A DNA stretch of 64,000 bases from Anthoceros angustus (GCA_010909165.1 MU008175.1:735370-799369); one strand, 5' to 3'. Numbered from the stretch's first letter, positions 47,034 through 58,900 are shown. Numbers and translations are program-made. The notes: a model not told the origin generated them from the letters alone.

Positions 47034-47547
47034 GATGCGACGACTCGCAACAACGGGGACGTGGTTTTGATAGGTTTTGCTGCCTAGCAGTCCAACGCCA
47101 GAGCGTTTCTCACATTGCATAACCCAGTTAAGGCTCAGCCCCTACAAAACTGTTCTCAAAACTTTGAGCGTCGTTTAAAAAAATCGCTTTCCAACATCAT
47201 CAGTGGATGCATGCACTGATGCAGGTGTCACTAAACTAAGCCGACTAAACCTGAAGACAAGTCTGCACAAAATCATGTTCCCCCTCTAGCTTATCGACAC
47301 AAACACCAAACTGTAAACCATCGCGAAACACCCATGTAAGCGCTAGCTAGAGCTAACCCACCGTACTACCTAAAGATCTGGAAAGTAAGTTAAAGAGCAC
47401 TTCTGAAAGTAAGTTAAAGAGCACTTCTGTACCACTGCAGCAAGATCAGTAGAAGCACAAATTTGTTTGATAAAACAAGTGCTGCAAATCTACAAGTGAG
47501 GTCGTATTAGTACTAGCAGCTTCCTATCCAACAAATGGTGTCAGCTG
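47034..47547. other. Intergenic
   Basis: About 510 bp between two minus-strand genes. A 21-bp block (AAAGTAAGTTAAAGAGCACTT plus CTG) is repeated in tandem near 47,383-47,428. Nothing else seen. Confidence 0.5.
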
Positions 47548-49230
47548 TCATTGCCCCTGCAACCGTGCGTTCCACGGAAAATTGAACATGGAATGACTTT
47601 GAGCCTGAGCTTGAGTTACTCTAGTATACTCCTGGAAAGGGCTGTTCACACTAGGAGAAATGAAGGCGGCTGCGCTATCGTCGATAGGAGTAGGAAGCGC
47701 GGTCCCAACACCAGGCCTGACTGGAAAAAACTGGGTTGTCTGCAAGGGAGGGGATGTGGGTGTGGCAGGAACGCGGATGGGTCTCTGAGCTCCGCTTGAG
47801 AGGTCAGACATGGTAGAAGACGAGACATGTGCAGGAGCGGAGGACTGGGACGGTGGAGACAGAAATCTACTAGCTTCAGAACCCGTCGATGAAGAGGAAG
47901 CCGGTTTCCCAGGTCCCTGCACAACATTAGCTACCGTGGAAGCTGCCAATGTCCGCAACAGCATATGGAGCCCCATCTTGTTCAAAGTCCAGGCAGTGTT
48001 GACGACATTCCCTACAGCCCCAAACCCTTCCTCCACCAAAGGCACAGCCTGCTCCCCATACCTGTGCTGCACCAGGTCCGTCCCCACGCTGGAGCTCGTC
48101 TCCAGCAGCGCTCTCCCTGCGCACTCCACGGCTTCCACCACCTTCCCGAACGCATCCACACCAGCAACAGCCACATCCCTCATGGCCGACTCCTGAAACG
48201 CCCGCCCGGGAGCCGTGGCATTGATCACGTTACCTACGGTGTTTGCCACATGCCCCGTAGCAGAGATAGCCCCCTTCATCAACGACTTGGAGAAGAGCTT
48301 GGCGACCGCAGACAGCCTCCGAGCCTGCTGCACCCGCTTCAACATGCGAGGGCTGATCTCCGCGCCCTGCCCCGCAAGCCTGGCCGTGCTGTGGCTCTTG
48401 ATCAGCGCCCCCCCCTTCTGTATCCCCATGGCCGCCCACTCCGCGCTCTTCACAATGCTGTTGGCCGCGCTCGCCGAGCCGCTGCTTATCTGCCTGGCCA
48501 GCTTCAGCGATGCCCTCTCAACCTCAGACGCTATCGCCGTCCAGAACTGTGCCAGATCCTGCTGCAGCCCGGATCTTCCTTGTGCATCGATTCCTGCAGC
48601 ATATCCATCAGCGTGCCCGCCTGCAGACTATTACACTCCACTCCACTCCACTCCACCCCACTCCACTCCAGCCCTGTCCTCCCCGCAACCTCGAGCTCAG
48701 CAATCTGAAAGACCTTAGGGCAGATGCACTGCATGCTTTCTAGGGCAATTGCATGCCAAACTGCGCCAACGAATCCTCTCCAAACAAAAATGCACGCACA
48801 CTGACTGACAGCAGCAAACCCAACACATTTGCATCAATCAAACACACGATCTGAGCAAACACGAGCAAGACTATTCCAACCAACCTGGCAGCTCCAGCTC
48901 CGGCTGCACCTCGAAGGTGGAGTAGAGGTCGAGAACGTGCTCGAGGAGGCGCACCACCCCGGCGGGCACGGCGTCCGGGAGCACCACGCCGTACACTAAT
49001 CCGGGCAGGGCGAAGGCGTAGCGGCCGTCGGCGATTCGGAGCACGGGCGCGTCCTTGCCTACAGGCCACTCCACGTCGCCCACCATGGCGACGACGGCGG
49101 CCAGAGGCGTGCGGTGCTGCTTCTGCAGCACCAGCACGAAGTCCCCGTTCTGCATGAGCACGCTCTCCTCGCCATCGAGGAGGAAGAGCTGGGTGGCGCG
49201 GATCCGAACGAGTTCCACCTCGCTGCCCAT
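47548..49230 (-). CDS. Senescence/dehydration-associated protein (ERD7-like), 2 exons
   Basis: Senescence-domain protein, related to animal spartin's C-terminal domain; Arabidopsis ERD7 family members bind membrane lipids and help remodel membranes under cold and drought. Exon 1 is 49230-48885 and exon 2 is 48593-47548; 1392 nt, 463 aa, in frame. Exon 1 has the N-terminal block (QLFLLDGEESVLMQNGDFVL, then DVEWPVGKDAPVLRI and YAFALPG). Exon 2 has the senescence domain (FWTAIASEVERASLKLAR, KSAEWAAMGIQKGGALIK, MKGAISATGHVANTVGNVI, VEAVECAGRALLETSS) and a Ser/Pro-rich tail ending MFNFPWNARLQGQ. The tail looks disordered. Neighbour identity adds nothing to function. Confidence 0.9.
48633..48672. 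repeat. CTCCA pentamer microsatellite in the ERD7-like intron
   Basis: About eight CTCCA/CCCCA units, inside the single intron of the ERD7-like gene. Confidence 0.9.
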
Positions 49231-51056
49231 GACATCTGCTCCCGAGCACCAGCAGTCGGGACGAATTCCGGCTCAGGACGACTCCCGAGCACCAACACTC
49301 AGACGACGAATTCCGAATTCCGGCTCAGGCCGACGCCGGAGCCCCAACACTCGAGGACGAATTCCAAATTCCGGTTCAGGACCAATCAAAGCTGCTGCAA
49401 CGGGCTCCCGCCTAGATCCGGATCCGGTGTGCGATTGTTGGACGCCGCTCTCTCCCCGTACACGGAGACGGAGATTGTAGGAGGTGCAAGAAGTGGGCGC
49501 GAGGCCATAGCGGCTGGCCGTTCCGGGCCGCGAACGTCTTTCAAGAGAGCCGGGGGTCAGCACGAGTCTGCTGGCGAGGGAGGGCGCCCGCGGTGCCGCA
49601 AGCACGAACCGCCACCTGTCCGTGCAGAGTGCGTGGGTGGCACCAGGTTGCCACGCCTATCACCAAGGGTGGCACCGGCAGAAATCCCAACTTGGCAGGC
49701 CACGGCCGATTTCAGGCCGGGCCAACCAGCGTCCAGAGCGGCCAAATCGCGGTTAACAACTCGCCATCCCCAACAACTGCCCATGTATCTTTGGCCTGCC
49801 CGAATAATACCGCCCCCTCCTCGACCTGGGCCACCGTCCACAAACAAATCCGCCTGTCCCCCAATGGCCTCCCATGTCGGGACTCCGAGTGCTCTGCACT
49901 CTGCGACACACAGGCTACAGTCCAACCAACTTTTGGCTCCCTTCCATTTACTACTCCATGTCAATATCTGCTCCACCTGAATGCTGGCCACCGTATCTCT
50001 ACCTAGTACTGCTAGCTACGCCGTTCGTGGTGAAGAACTGCATGCCCACCGTCCTCCAACCCCGCTGCTACACATTTCCAAATCTCTTCAAACGCAGCCC
50101 CACCTGCCCACCTGCTTTTTTGAACCCTCCTCTACTTTTTCTGTCTCCTGCTTCAACTTGTGTCTCTCCTTCCCTTTCCTTTCCATGAGGGCATTGTTCA
50201 GACAAGGGTTTCCTTCTGCTACGCTCTCTCTCACGCGTGCACAAGAACCACCACTCACTCCACCACCAATCTTAGTCCTTGGATGGGCATTAGCATCTGT
50301 GGTAGGCCTTTCCTTTGGATTCGATACAAGTCATCCCTGACTTGCACCAGTGTCACGAGGTGTAAATGTAGAGAGAGTGGACGAACCGGCTGTGTGTTGC
50401 GCGTGCACTGCAGTGACCGCTCACTGCACACTGCCAGGACAGGTGGCGGGCACGGAATGGATCTATAATAGGCTACTCAAGGTGTTACTTGGATCCACCG
50501 GATTCGGTGCTGTCCAACGTTTCGCTGGGTTCCGATGCAGCTTGGAAGTTGAAGTTTTGATCCCAAGTTTTGAAGTTTCCAAGGTGGGTGGTAGCCTCGG
50601 TGCAAGGCCTGTCGCGCTACTAATTGTTCCCGCCATTTGATGGATGTTGCAAGCTGACACACGCCTTGTCTCATTTAAATTCCACGATACGGGCAGCAGC
50701 AACATTTTTGGGTTCGCAGGAATCAAAGCGAGTAGGTATCAGAGCTGGAATGAGATTTGAAACCTTACGGTGTAGAACTGTAGGGGGCAACGACACGAAC
50801 CGTTTGCACAGGTTTGATGCAATCACACTGCTTGCAACGCGGAAGTACACGGAAAAGCTTGCAGGAGCAAGTAGAGGAACAGATTATTTGTGATGAATGG
50901 TGATGAGACGTAGACAAGTTTACAATTGGGCAAGTATCTCCATTTTATAGAGCAGTATTAACATCGGCCAAAATCAAAGAAATTCTGTACCAACATCAAA
51001 TAAAATTCTGAACTATATAAACAGAATAACATCAATATCACTAGTTTCGAGTCCCA
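49231..51056. other. Intergenic, ERD7-like promoter side
   Basis: About 1.8 kb with no recognised gene. Three tandem units built on GAATTCCGGCTCAGG and CGAGCACCAACACTC lie at about 49,245-49,380, close to the ERD7-like start. ORFs across 49,500-50,700 show no family. Confidence 0.5.
49245..49382. repeat. Imperfect tandem repeat near the ERD7-like promoter
   Basis: Units of roughly 45-65 bp, each with GAATTCC, a TTCCGGYTCAGG word and GAGCMCCAACACTC, repeat about three times. Confidence 0.75.
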
Positions 51057-52370
51057 CTAATTCTTTCCACCCTTCTTCTTCTCATCCTTTCCCTCCTCCT
51101 TCTTCTTCTCATCCTTTCCCTCCTCCTTCTTCTTCTCATCCTTTCCCTCCTCCTTCTTCTTCTCATCCTTTCCCTCCTCCTTCTTCTTCTCATCCTTTCC
51201 CTCCTCCTTCTTCTTCTCATCCTCCAGCAACTTCTTCCCCTTCTTCTCATCCTTTCCCTCCTTCTTTTCGTCCTTCTTATCCTCTTCATCCTTCTTCTTC
51301 TTGTCGTCCTCCAGCAGCTTCTTCCCCTTCTTCTTCTCTTCCTCCTTCTTCTTATCCTCTTCAACCTTCTTCTTCTTGTCCTTCTTCTCATCCTCGTGCT
51401 TCTTATCTTCCTCCTTTTCCTTGATAAATTTTTCCGTCAGCTTCTTTCCCTTCTTCTCCTCTTCCTCCTTCTCCTCCTCCTCTCCCTTATGGTATTCACC
51501 ACCCTTCTTCTTCTCTTCGTCCTCCTCCTCCTCCTCTCCCTTATGGTATCCATCACCCTTCTTCTTCTCTTCTTCATCCTCCTTCTTCTTCTCTTCGTCC
51601 TCGTCCTTATGGTATCCATCACCCTTCTTCTTCTCTTCTTCCTCCTCTTCCTTCTCCTTCTTCTTCTTCTCTTCCTCTTCCTTCTCCTTCTTCTCTTCCT
51701 CTTCCTTCTCCTTCTTCTCTTCCTCTTCCTTCTCCTTCTTCTCTTCCTCCTCCTTCTCCTTCTTCTCTTCCTCCTCCTTCTCCTTCTTCTTCTTCTCTTC
51801 CTCCTCCTTCTCCTTCTTCTTCTTCTCTTCCTCTTCCTTCTCCTTTTCCTTCTTCTTCTCTTCCTCTTCCTTCTCCTTTTCCTTCTGCTTCTTCTCTTCC
51901 TCCTCCTCCTCCTTTTTCTTTTCTTCCTCCTCCTCCTTTTTCTTCTCCTCTTCTTCCTCTTGCTTCTTTTCCTCCTCTGCCTGCTGCTGCTTCTTATTTT
52001 CCTCTTCCTCCTTTTCCTTCTTCTCCCTACCTTTCTCGTTTCCCTTATAGTGGTTTGGAGAGAAAATGTCTTCCTTCTCCAGCTTCATGGACGGGGAGCG
52101 GATATACTTGCCGTAGCCATGGAGGTTGCTCTCACCGTCGTCCCCCACCAAGTTGTCCCACAGATTCCCTGCGGCGTCCCACAGTTTCGACTTGTCATCG
52201 TCGTAGCGCTCAACCTGGCGTTCATAGCCAGAGAGCAACTTCCGCGGAGTGTTTGACAAAATCTGCACGCAAATCCGCAAACCAGAACTGCTCTCAGCAA
52301 GCATCCCAATTCCCTGCATCCTCAACTTGAGCATGCTACAACAATCGCAGGAAGTCCAGTGTCGATCCAA
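51057..52370 (-). CDS. Lys/Glu-rich low-complexity protein, start uncertain
   Basis: An open frame of 437 codons. The N-terminal ~110 residues are ordinary sequence (LLSGYERQVERYDDDKSKLW, AAGNLWDNLVGDDGESN, PSMKLEKEDIFSPNHY). The rest is an extreme K/E repeat with inserts GDGYHK and GGEYHK, and it ends in five or six copies of DEKKKEEGK. Upstream, a possible first exon 52603-52558 (MAFSGRTMAGLALLVG, signal-peptide-like) and a 39-nt exon 52425-52387 have good splice sites, but joining them to this frame leaves a frame mismatch, so the true 5' structure is unresolved. No family recognised. Long Ser/Leu-rich ORFs on the opposite strand are by-products of the repeat. Confidence 0.5.
   Translation of the reverse strand: MDRHWTSCDCCSMLKLRMQGIGMLAESSSGLRICVQILSNTPRKLLSGYERQVERYDDDKSKLWDAAGNLWDNLVGDDGESNLHGYGKYIRSPSMKLEKEDIFSPNHYKGNEKGREKKEKEEEENKKQQQAEEEKKQEEEEEKKKEEEEEKKKEEEEEEKKQKEKEKEEEEKKKEKEKEEEEKKKKEKEEEEKKKKEKEEEEKKEKEEEEKKEKEEEEKKEKEEEEKKEKEEEEKKKKEKEEEEEEKKKGDGYHKDEDEEKKKEDEEEKKKGDGYHKGEEEEEDEEKKKGGEYHKGEEEEKEEEEKKGKKLTEKFIKEKEEDKKHEDEKKDKKKKVEEDKKKEEEKKKGKKLLEDDKKKKDEEDKKDEKKEGKDEKKGKKLLEDEKKKEEGKDEKKKEEGKDEKKKEEGKDEKKKEEGKDEKKKEEGKDEKKKGGKN
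51066..51222. repeat. 27-bp tandem repeat encoding DEKKKEEGK
   Basis: Five to six copies of CTTCTTCTCATCCTTTCCCT plus CCTCCTT. A 24-bp relative (KEKEEEEK) fills about 51,640-51,870. Confidence 0.92.
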
Positions 52371-52603
52371 AGCATTTGCAACTTACCGGCATCCCTCCAG
52401 AACTCTCTGCACCGATCGCCAGGAGCTGCAACGAACGACATTGTCGACAACTCAGAACGTCAAACAGCCATCGAGTCTACACGAATGCTCGCCGTAACGA
52501 TAACATTGCAGACCAGCATTACCCATCACACAACCTAACTTTCTAAAACACTCACACCGACCAACAAGGCCAAGCCTGCCATAGTCCTCCCCGAGAACGC
52601 CAT

Positions 52604-53420
52604 GGTCGATGCACCAATCACGTCCGAGTCGATATCTCCGATGTGACCGATCAACCTCGCCACACAGAAGACAAGAACAATGCACACAGCTCTGACAAGA
52701 TTTGCCTGAGGAATTGAGCCCAGAATCGGCCCTTATATAAGTGGACTCCGCCCACAGTGACGTGCACATCATGTCAACGACGATCACAAGAATTCCACCA
52801 CTTGTCCCGAATCTCCAGTTCTGCTGCAGCAAAACCGCCGCGGCGGCGTCACAAACTCGCATCCTGGACTATCAGCTACCACATCACTGCCCACAAAGTC
52901 AGACACCGTCACACAGAAGTGCTGAACACCGTCACACAGAACTGCTGAGCAGTACAAGTGCCAGCCTAGCCAACTCTGACTTAGCTGCAAGGCCTCTGAT
53001 CTCCAGAGCGATTGCCAGAATCCAGTCCAGATGCACGGAACAACTCACTCCAGTGCTCTCCAGTAGCGCTGAATCAGGACTGTGGTCGATCTTCATTATC
53101 TCAATCTGCGAACTCAGAGTTTCACACCAACCATGAAATTCGAAGACTCCGATCCCAAGTTCTTCCTCTACTAACATATTCACAAGAGTCCCAAATTCTG
53201 GGTGCTTTGCACGAATAGATCTGCACGAGCAGCATTGCACTCCCCGATCTCCCGGCCCAAAGCATACGTGTACGGCAAAACCCGTGACTCATCGTCATCG
53301 TCATCGTTGTATACGGCACTGCAAGGTGTTGTACCGGCGTCCGGCTCTGTCCTTCGATTCTTCACGACTCTTCACGACCGAGCTTGAGGAATCCCAGGGA
53401 TAAATGTGTGCACACACAGA
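52604..53420. other. Intergenic
   Basis: About 800 bp. A 23-bp word (ACACCGTCACACAGAAGTGC) occurs twice near 52,904-52,950. A CATCGT run lies near 53,291. No gene recognised. Confidence 0.5.
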
Positions 53421-55595
53421 TTATTCTTGTGGGGGCAGCGGGTATGTGTGCAGCTTATCGACCCAGGCGGGGTCGTCCCGGTACCGGGCGCGGTACTGGT
53501 CCGCGGCAGCGTACGGATCCACGTCGGGGTGGAGCCAGCGGAAGAGGCTCTCCAGGGCGGTGCGGTGCGGGTTGAATTCTGGGTGGGTGACGGCGGTGGC
53601 CATCTCCTCCACGGACGCGGCCTCGGCGATGGCAGCGACCTGGGCGGCGTCCTTGTCCGGGTGCCGGGTGGAGGAGAGGAGTTCTGGGGTCATGCCGTGC
53701 TGGGACAGGAGCTCCACCAGCTGCGCGTCGGCCAGGATGTGGTCCACGTCCGAGCTCCACTTCTCCCACCGCGCGGGGTAGACGTCGCGTCCGCACTCGT
53801 GCGATTGCGCCACGTCCAGCTGCACTCGCCGCCTTGCCTGATCGCGCGCGGTGGAGCCCCACACGCGGAACATGGGCTCCGCGATGGTCTCGTATCGCCG
53901 ACGCTGCTCTTCCGCGACCTCTGGGCTGCGCGGCCCGCCGGAAGCTGCGACCTCGCCTTTGAGCTCCGCGTTGCGCAGCCGGGCGCGGGCCAGCTCCCGC
54001 TCCAGGGACGTCAGGCGCGTTCTCTTCGCCGCCAGATCCGCGCTGCTGTGCGCCAGGGCCTCGGAGAAGGGGGTGGTTGGGGGGCCGCGACCGTTGGTCG
54101 GCGACCGGCGGTTGGTGAGCCGGGCGACCTCCTCCTCCGCCCGGCGGAGCAGGCGGAGGAGCACGCTGGAAAAGGCGTTGGGCGCAGAATCCAGCTGCTT
54201 CCACCGCGCCGCGTGGGGGTACATGCGCATGGCGCGGTGCTCCCAGAGCTCGCGCATGGCGCTGTTCAGGGTCTGCAGGACCCCGAGCTGGCACCGGGTC
54301 TTGTGAAGCTGCTCCTGAACCTGGGAGAGGAGGGTTGGGATGAGGGTTTGGCGCTCGTCCCGGGCGGGGTAGCCCGGGAAGCTTCTGTTCTGGAGCTTGG
54401 GGTGGATGACGATGGTGGCGTTGCCGTGGCGAGTCCAGTCCCGGGCCAGAGCCGTCTTGGTGACGCCCGGGGAGAAGAAGTAGCTGTAGTGATCCGGGCC
54501 GAAGGGCGGGAGCGCCATCTCCTGCAGGAAGGCGTCGATTTTAGGTCGAACATCCGGGTGGTTGGGGATGTCGGAGGCGCGGAAGGTTTGGTGCGGGCTG
54601 GGGATGATGACGCTCTCCGTGTGCTCGGAGTACATGGCGCCGCAGCGGAGCTTGGATTTCGGGGGCCCGCGCTTCTGCGGCGTGCAGGAGACGGGCACGG
54701 CGGGGCCTTGGTCCCGGATGGGGTCGCACGGGGCCTGGTACTGCGGCTCTCGGTAGGTCAGGGCTGCGGCCGCTTGCTTCAGCCTGGCCGCCCGTTCCAG
54801 GGGGTTTACGTCGTCTAGTTCGATGAGGACCCGGGCGTGCGCCCGTTCTGCATTCATGGCTTCCTGCACGGCTGCCGGGAATTGATCCATCCTTCCCCAT
54901 TTGGAGAGCGAGCCCGTCTTCGGGATGGCAGGAGCGGGAGAAGGCTTTGCCTCCCCTCCGGGCTTTGGCCGGTGGATGCTTCTGCTTGTAAACGCTCTCA
55001 CAGGCAGGCTGTGTGCATCGAAGAGATGCTGCCCCATGTGGAGAAGGTGAGCCCTTGGCCATGGCCCTGCGGCTGCTGCCTCTTGTGGTGGAGACAGCGG
55101 GGATCCTTGGTCTGGCACACTATGCCGAGGCGAGGTCGGGCAGAGGGTTAGATGCGGGCTGAAGGATGGGCCCAAGAACAGGGGTCTAGGGAGGGGAGCT
55201 GGAGTCTTGATAATGTAGCTGAATTCCGGCGGGAAGTAGTGGTCTATGCTGGGCATGCCCGGCAGTCTTTGAGCGTCGTCCCAAATGCATTGCGGCTCTG
55301 GTTCTGTGGGATTGTACATTCTGTAGTCTGCTTGTATGCGCTGCAGGTCTAGGAAGAATTGGGGCAGTCTGATGGCATGTTCTAGATTCCAGGCTTCCCT
55401 TACTTCATCATTCTCGGCATGTGCACATGGCCCCTGCCCTTCTACGTTCCTGGCGGAGAAGCAATCTCTGCTTTCTGTTCCTGCCGTCGCCTTTTGATTT
55501 CCTGCCGATTTTGCTCGTGCTTTTAAGTGTCTCAGAGGCATTTTGCATGGCACACAGAACCGAGCTCGGATTATCCAGAAATAATCTCGTCCCAC
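53421..55595 (-). CDS. Unrecognised 724-residue protein, single exon
   Basis: A 724-codon uninterrupted frame on the minus strand, GC-rich in its 3' two thirds. I recognise no family. Visible parts: a Pro-rich segment (residues ~115-190), an Ala-rich amphipathic part (EAMNAERAHARVLIELDD), a conserved-looking middle with GPDHYSYFFSPGVTKTALAR, a probable coiled coil (LAAKRTRLTSLERELARARL, ~530-560), and an acidic/aromatic C-terminus (FRWLHPDVDPYAAADQYRAR). Codon composition looks like coding sequence, and the opposite-strand ORF (53,406-54,818) is Gly/Val-rich like a shadow. The true start may be a later Met, for example near residue 19 or 115. No signal peptide or membrane segment. Confidence 0.6.
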   Translation of the reverse strand: MGRDYFWIIRARFCVPCKMPLRHLKARAKSAGNQKATAGTESRDCFSARNVEGQGPCAHAENDEVREAWNLEHAIRLPQFFLDLQRIQADYRMYNPTEPEPQCIWDDAQRLPGMPSIDHYFPPEFSYIIKTPAPLPRPLFLGPSFSPHLTLCPTSPRHSVPDQGSPLSPPQEAAAAGPWPRAHLLHMGQHLFDAHSLPVRAFTSRSIHRPKPGGEAKPSPAPAIPKTGSLSKWGRMDQFPAAVQEAMNAERAHARVLIELDDVNPLERAARLKQAAAALTYREPQYQAPCDPIRDQGPAVPVSCTPQKRGPPKSKLRCGAMYSEHTESVIIPSPHQTFRASDIPNHPDVRPKIDAFLQEMALPPFGPDHYSYFFSPGVTKTALARDWTRHGNATIVIHPKLQNRSFPGYPARDERQTLIPTLLSQVQEQLHKTRCQLGVLQTLNSAMRELWEHRAMRMYPHAARWKQLDSAPNAFSSVLLRLLRRAEEEVARLTNRRSPTNGRGPPTTPFSEALAHSSADLAAKRTRLTSLERELARARLRNAELKGEVAASGGPRSPEVAEEQRRRYETIAEPMFRVWGSTARDQARRRVQLDVAQSHECGRDVYPARWEKWSSDVDHILADAQLVELLSQHGMTPELLSSTRHPDKDAAQVAAIAEAASVEEMATAVTHPEFNPHRTALESLFRWLHPDVDPYAAADQYRARYRDDPAWVDKLHTYPLPPQE

Positions 55596-55926
55596 CTCGT
55601 AGTAACTTCGTCCCAGCGCTTTGGAACCTCGTCCAAGCTTACGTGCAGAAGGTTTGCAGGCAGTATGGTCCTTGGCCTACCATAATGGCCAAGAGGCATG
55701 TCTGTTCGCTTGCAACTCATCTTTCATCACTTTAAGGGTATCGCCGCCATGCATTTAATTTATTAATCATCAACACTTGAAAGTGATCTTCAGCCGTCAA
55801 TTGTACTAGGTTAACAGCGCGGAATGTTCCCCTGTCGCACTTCTGAGACGGGAAAAAATAATTTAGTTCAAGATCTGTTTGCAGTACCTGCTCGCACAGC
55901 CACTAGACGTGCGTCCTCTAAATATT
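55596..55926. other. Intergenic
   Basis: 330 bp with the 3' UTR of the SET-domain gene and the upstream side of the 724-residue ORF. No feature seen. Confidence 0.5.
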
Positions 55927-58900
55927 TCACGGTCCCCCGCGCCATAAAACCTTCCTGCAATTCGACGCCCCACAGCGACACCTGATGGTATTTGGATGGC
56001 GGAGAACACGTCGGACATCATCCATCTTTTGAGGCACATCCTTTGTGCTGTAGTTGTAGTCATAGCAGAGTTCTGTCCCAGCCCTTATGTCACGATTTGC
56101 ATACATTCCAATCCGACAAAACTTCTTCTCGATACTCTCTGTGTATACCCTGCACGTCATAAGGTTCCCATCGCAGCTGCAATACAGGCAGGGGCCAAAG
56201 AAATTGCTGTTAGCACACAAGTAACAGCATTCCGGAATCTGAGTTGTCTTCAGAAGAGACACAGCCCCAGACGCAGTTCCACCTGTGATTGACGAAACGG
56301 GCGACATTTGACATAGCGTGGCCATCCAGGACAAGAATCTCATCCTGAGGAACATCAGGATGATCCAGATTGAAAAGGCAACTGCTTTCACATCAGCATG
56401 CCACAGGGTCAGATGACCAAAGAACAAACCAAATGCAATTGTAACACACACCCTTGGATCTGAATGCCATCACCTGTGATTATTGGCATCATAAGTTCGA
56501 CCTCTTTCCTCAGCCTCATCATGGGTCAAAAGCTCACCAACGTACTCCACCACAAAGGTTCCTCTGTTGCAACAAGACAGCTGTTACTCGCATGGCTTTG
56601 CAGAAATACTATCCACCACTGTCTCTGCAAATACATTACCTTGCAAGGTCATCAATGGTCCGCACACCCCATCCACGATTCGTTGTTTTGAACAACTCTA
56701 ATCGCACCTTAAGCCCATTTTGAAGCACGCGGTTCTTGCACATTGAAGGGCCGCACTTGCACCGGACATTGCACTCTATAACATCTGTCGTCTCCCATCC
56801 CAACTAGAACAGCAGGAACCTCATGAGATGAAAGTCAGCGACAAAAATTACAACAGTAGCAAAAAGAGGAGATCTTGCATACCTGTAGACGACCGAAGTC
56901 ATCGTACGACAAACGTCCATACATTGGCTGGTGCTGCCAGTCAAACCTCTCGTCATCACACCTGTCACTACTGAGTAAGGGCACATGGACAGATATAGGT
57001 GCGGACGGATCATCAATGGCATATCTTGAACACCCATTGCAACCGTCGGCTTCTGTTGCCAGTCCTGGACACATTCCCTGTCTCATAACACCGCCCGTTT
57101 TGAGGTATCTGGAAAACCAAACACCAAAGATCTTCCTGGTCAACCCTTGTCTTGGTAGTTCTCTCCCGTTTGCAAATCAGAGCTAGGTATTACAGCTCCC
57201 AATCTCACCTGCATTTTGTTATGTACTTGATCCTCGGTAGTGGTTCATTGTCCACATCATTGGTGCAGGGAATCGGCACACCCTCTTGCCCATCACTAAG
57301 GTCTATACAGATTAACTTCTTTCCTATATAGTTTCCTGCAACATGGCCACATCCAACAAAACTCGTCAGAATGGGCAACAGCTTTCCACACTCCAACCAA
57401 ACTATGGCCATCGTGACTTAAGGTGAACCCCATCATCATAGCAACAAACCCAAACCCCAAGCAACCTTCCATCACATATGCCAGTTGAACAGGGAGCAAA
57501 AGCCTTACCTGCATACGTAAGAATTCTCAACTCCGTTGCCAGTTTGACAGGAGCTTCACAAACAGTGTCTATGTGCTGATGGTCCTTACATGCAACAGCC
57601 ACACTACACCCTTCCCACATGCGCAGCTGTAGCCTGCTTGCGAGCAGGTCTGCACAGGGATAGTGAAAGCTTTTCCTGCATCGCCCGACACGACATCCAA
57701 GAGTAGCACCAAACTTCTGACAGTGTGCACACTTCTGCTTTACCAAAACAACACTTGAATCAGTTGAGGAAAAGCCTAACATGTCCCACTGGTGATCGAG
57801 GTTGGCTGCAAGTAAAGATTCTGTGATGACATTGCTGCCTGTGTTAAGTTTGGTGCATAAGGAGCATACCAGCAACAGGCCACGCTTTACAGCCACAGAA
57901 AGGTCTTGCATATAGTGGTCCTGCTCCACAACCTGCCAATAACACTAGAAGGGTAAAACGGTCAGAATCCACACCCCATGTGCCACTCTCTTGAATATCA
58001 TATGCATCAACGGAAACTTCATAAACAGGTATGCACCTCAGCTGACCATATAGCACACATCCGGTGAACATAGCCACCCACTACTCGAGGAAGTGGCTTA
58101 CTGGATTTTTGAGGCAGCTTCAACCGACTGAAACAATGACACAGATTGCATTAGCTTGCAGGTCAAGACATGGACACTCTAACCAAACACTCCACTTGAT
58201 GACATAAGCCAACCAACTACTCGGCAGAAATAAAAATAGCGAGCTCTCTGCTGAGTAAGACTTGAGTGTGTGCCTGTCATTGTCACATGTATTTATTCGC
58301 TGCCTATATATCAACCAGAAGAGCAAGGAATAAAGGACACAGTGAGCTCACCTTTCAGGAAGACAGAAGCAGCGTGATTTTGTCATGCCACAGCACCATG
58401 CATACCACTCTCCATATGCCAATGATGGACCATTCCCACACAAGTCACATGTAACCCATGTGGACCACTTTCCTTCCTCAATGCAGGAACTTGATGCCAG
58501 GTAGCATTTATTACTCTGCTGAAGTGATCGTGGTGGGCGCACACCAAAATCTTTGCCTGTGTAGAAGTGGACAAACCCTGAACGTTAAAATTTAAAACTG
58601 TAGTTCACCTCAGCTTAGAAGGAGATACAAACTGATTGGCAATACTCATTTACCCTGGCTAGCTTGTCAACAGAATGACCTCAAAGATACGATGAGAACG
58701 TAATTGAGGTAGGGACATCGTACCTGTGGATACTTTCAAACCCGGACTCTGCTGGGTTCTCTCATGGTGCACAGTTTGTTGGTGATGTTCATGAACAGTA
58801 TGTGTTGGATACCACGGCTTACCACGGCTTTTCTGATCATAACTGTCAGTCCCAGATTGGCATTCATATTTCAGCTGGCCTTGGTCCTCGTCTGCATCAG

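Noticed and set aside
51301-52256. Ser/Phe- and Leu-rich plus-strand ORFs of 249 and 286 codons
   Set aside because: They are translations of the reverse strand of the K/E repeat (TTC/CTC runs) and have no sequence outside it.
53406-54818. 470-codon plus-strand ORF opposite the 724-residue ORF
   Set aside because: Gly/Val/Arg-rich composition typical of a shadow frame of a GC-rich gene; the minus-strand frame is longer and more protein-like.
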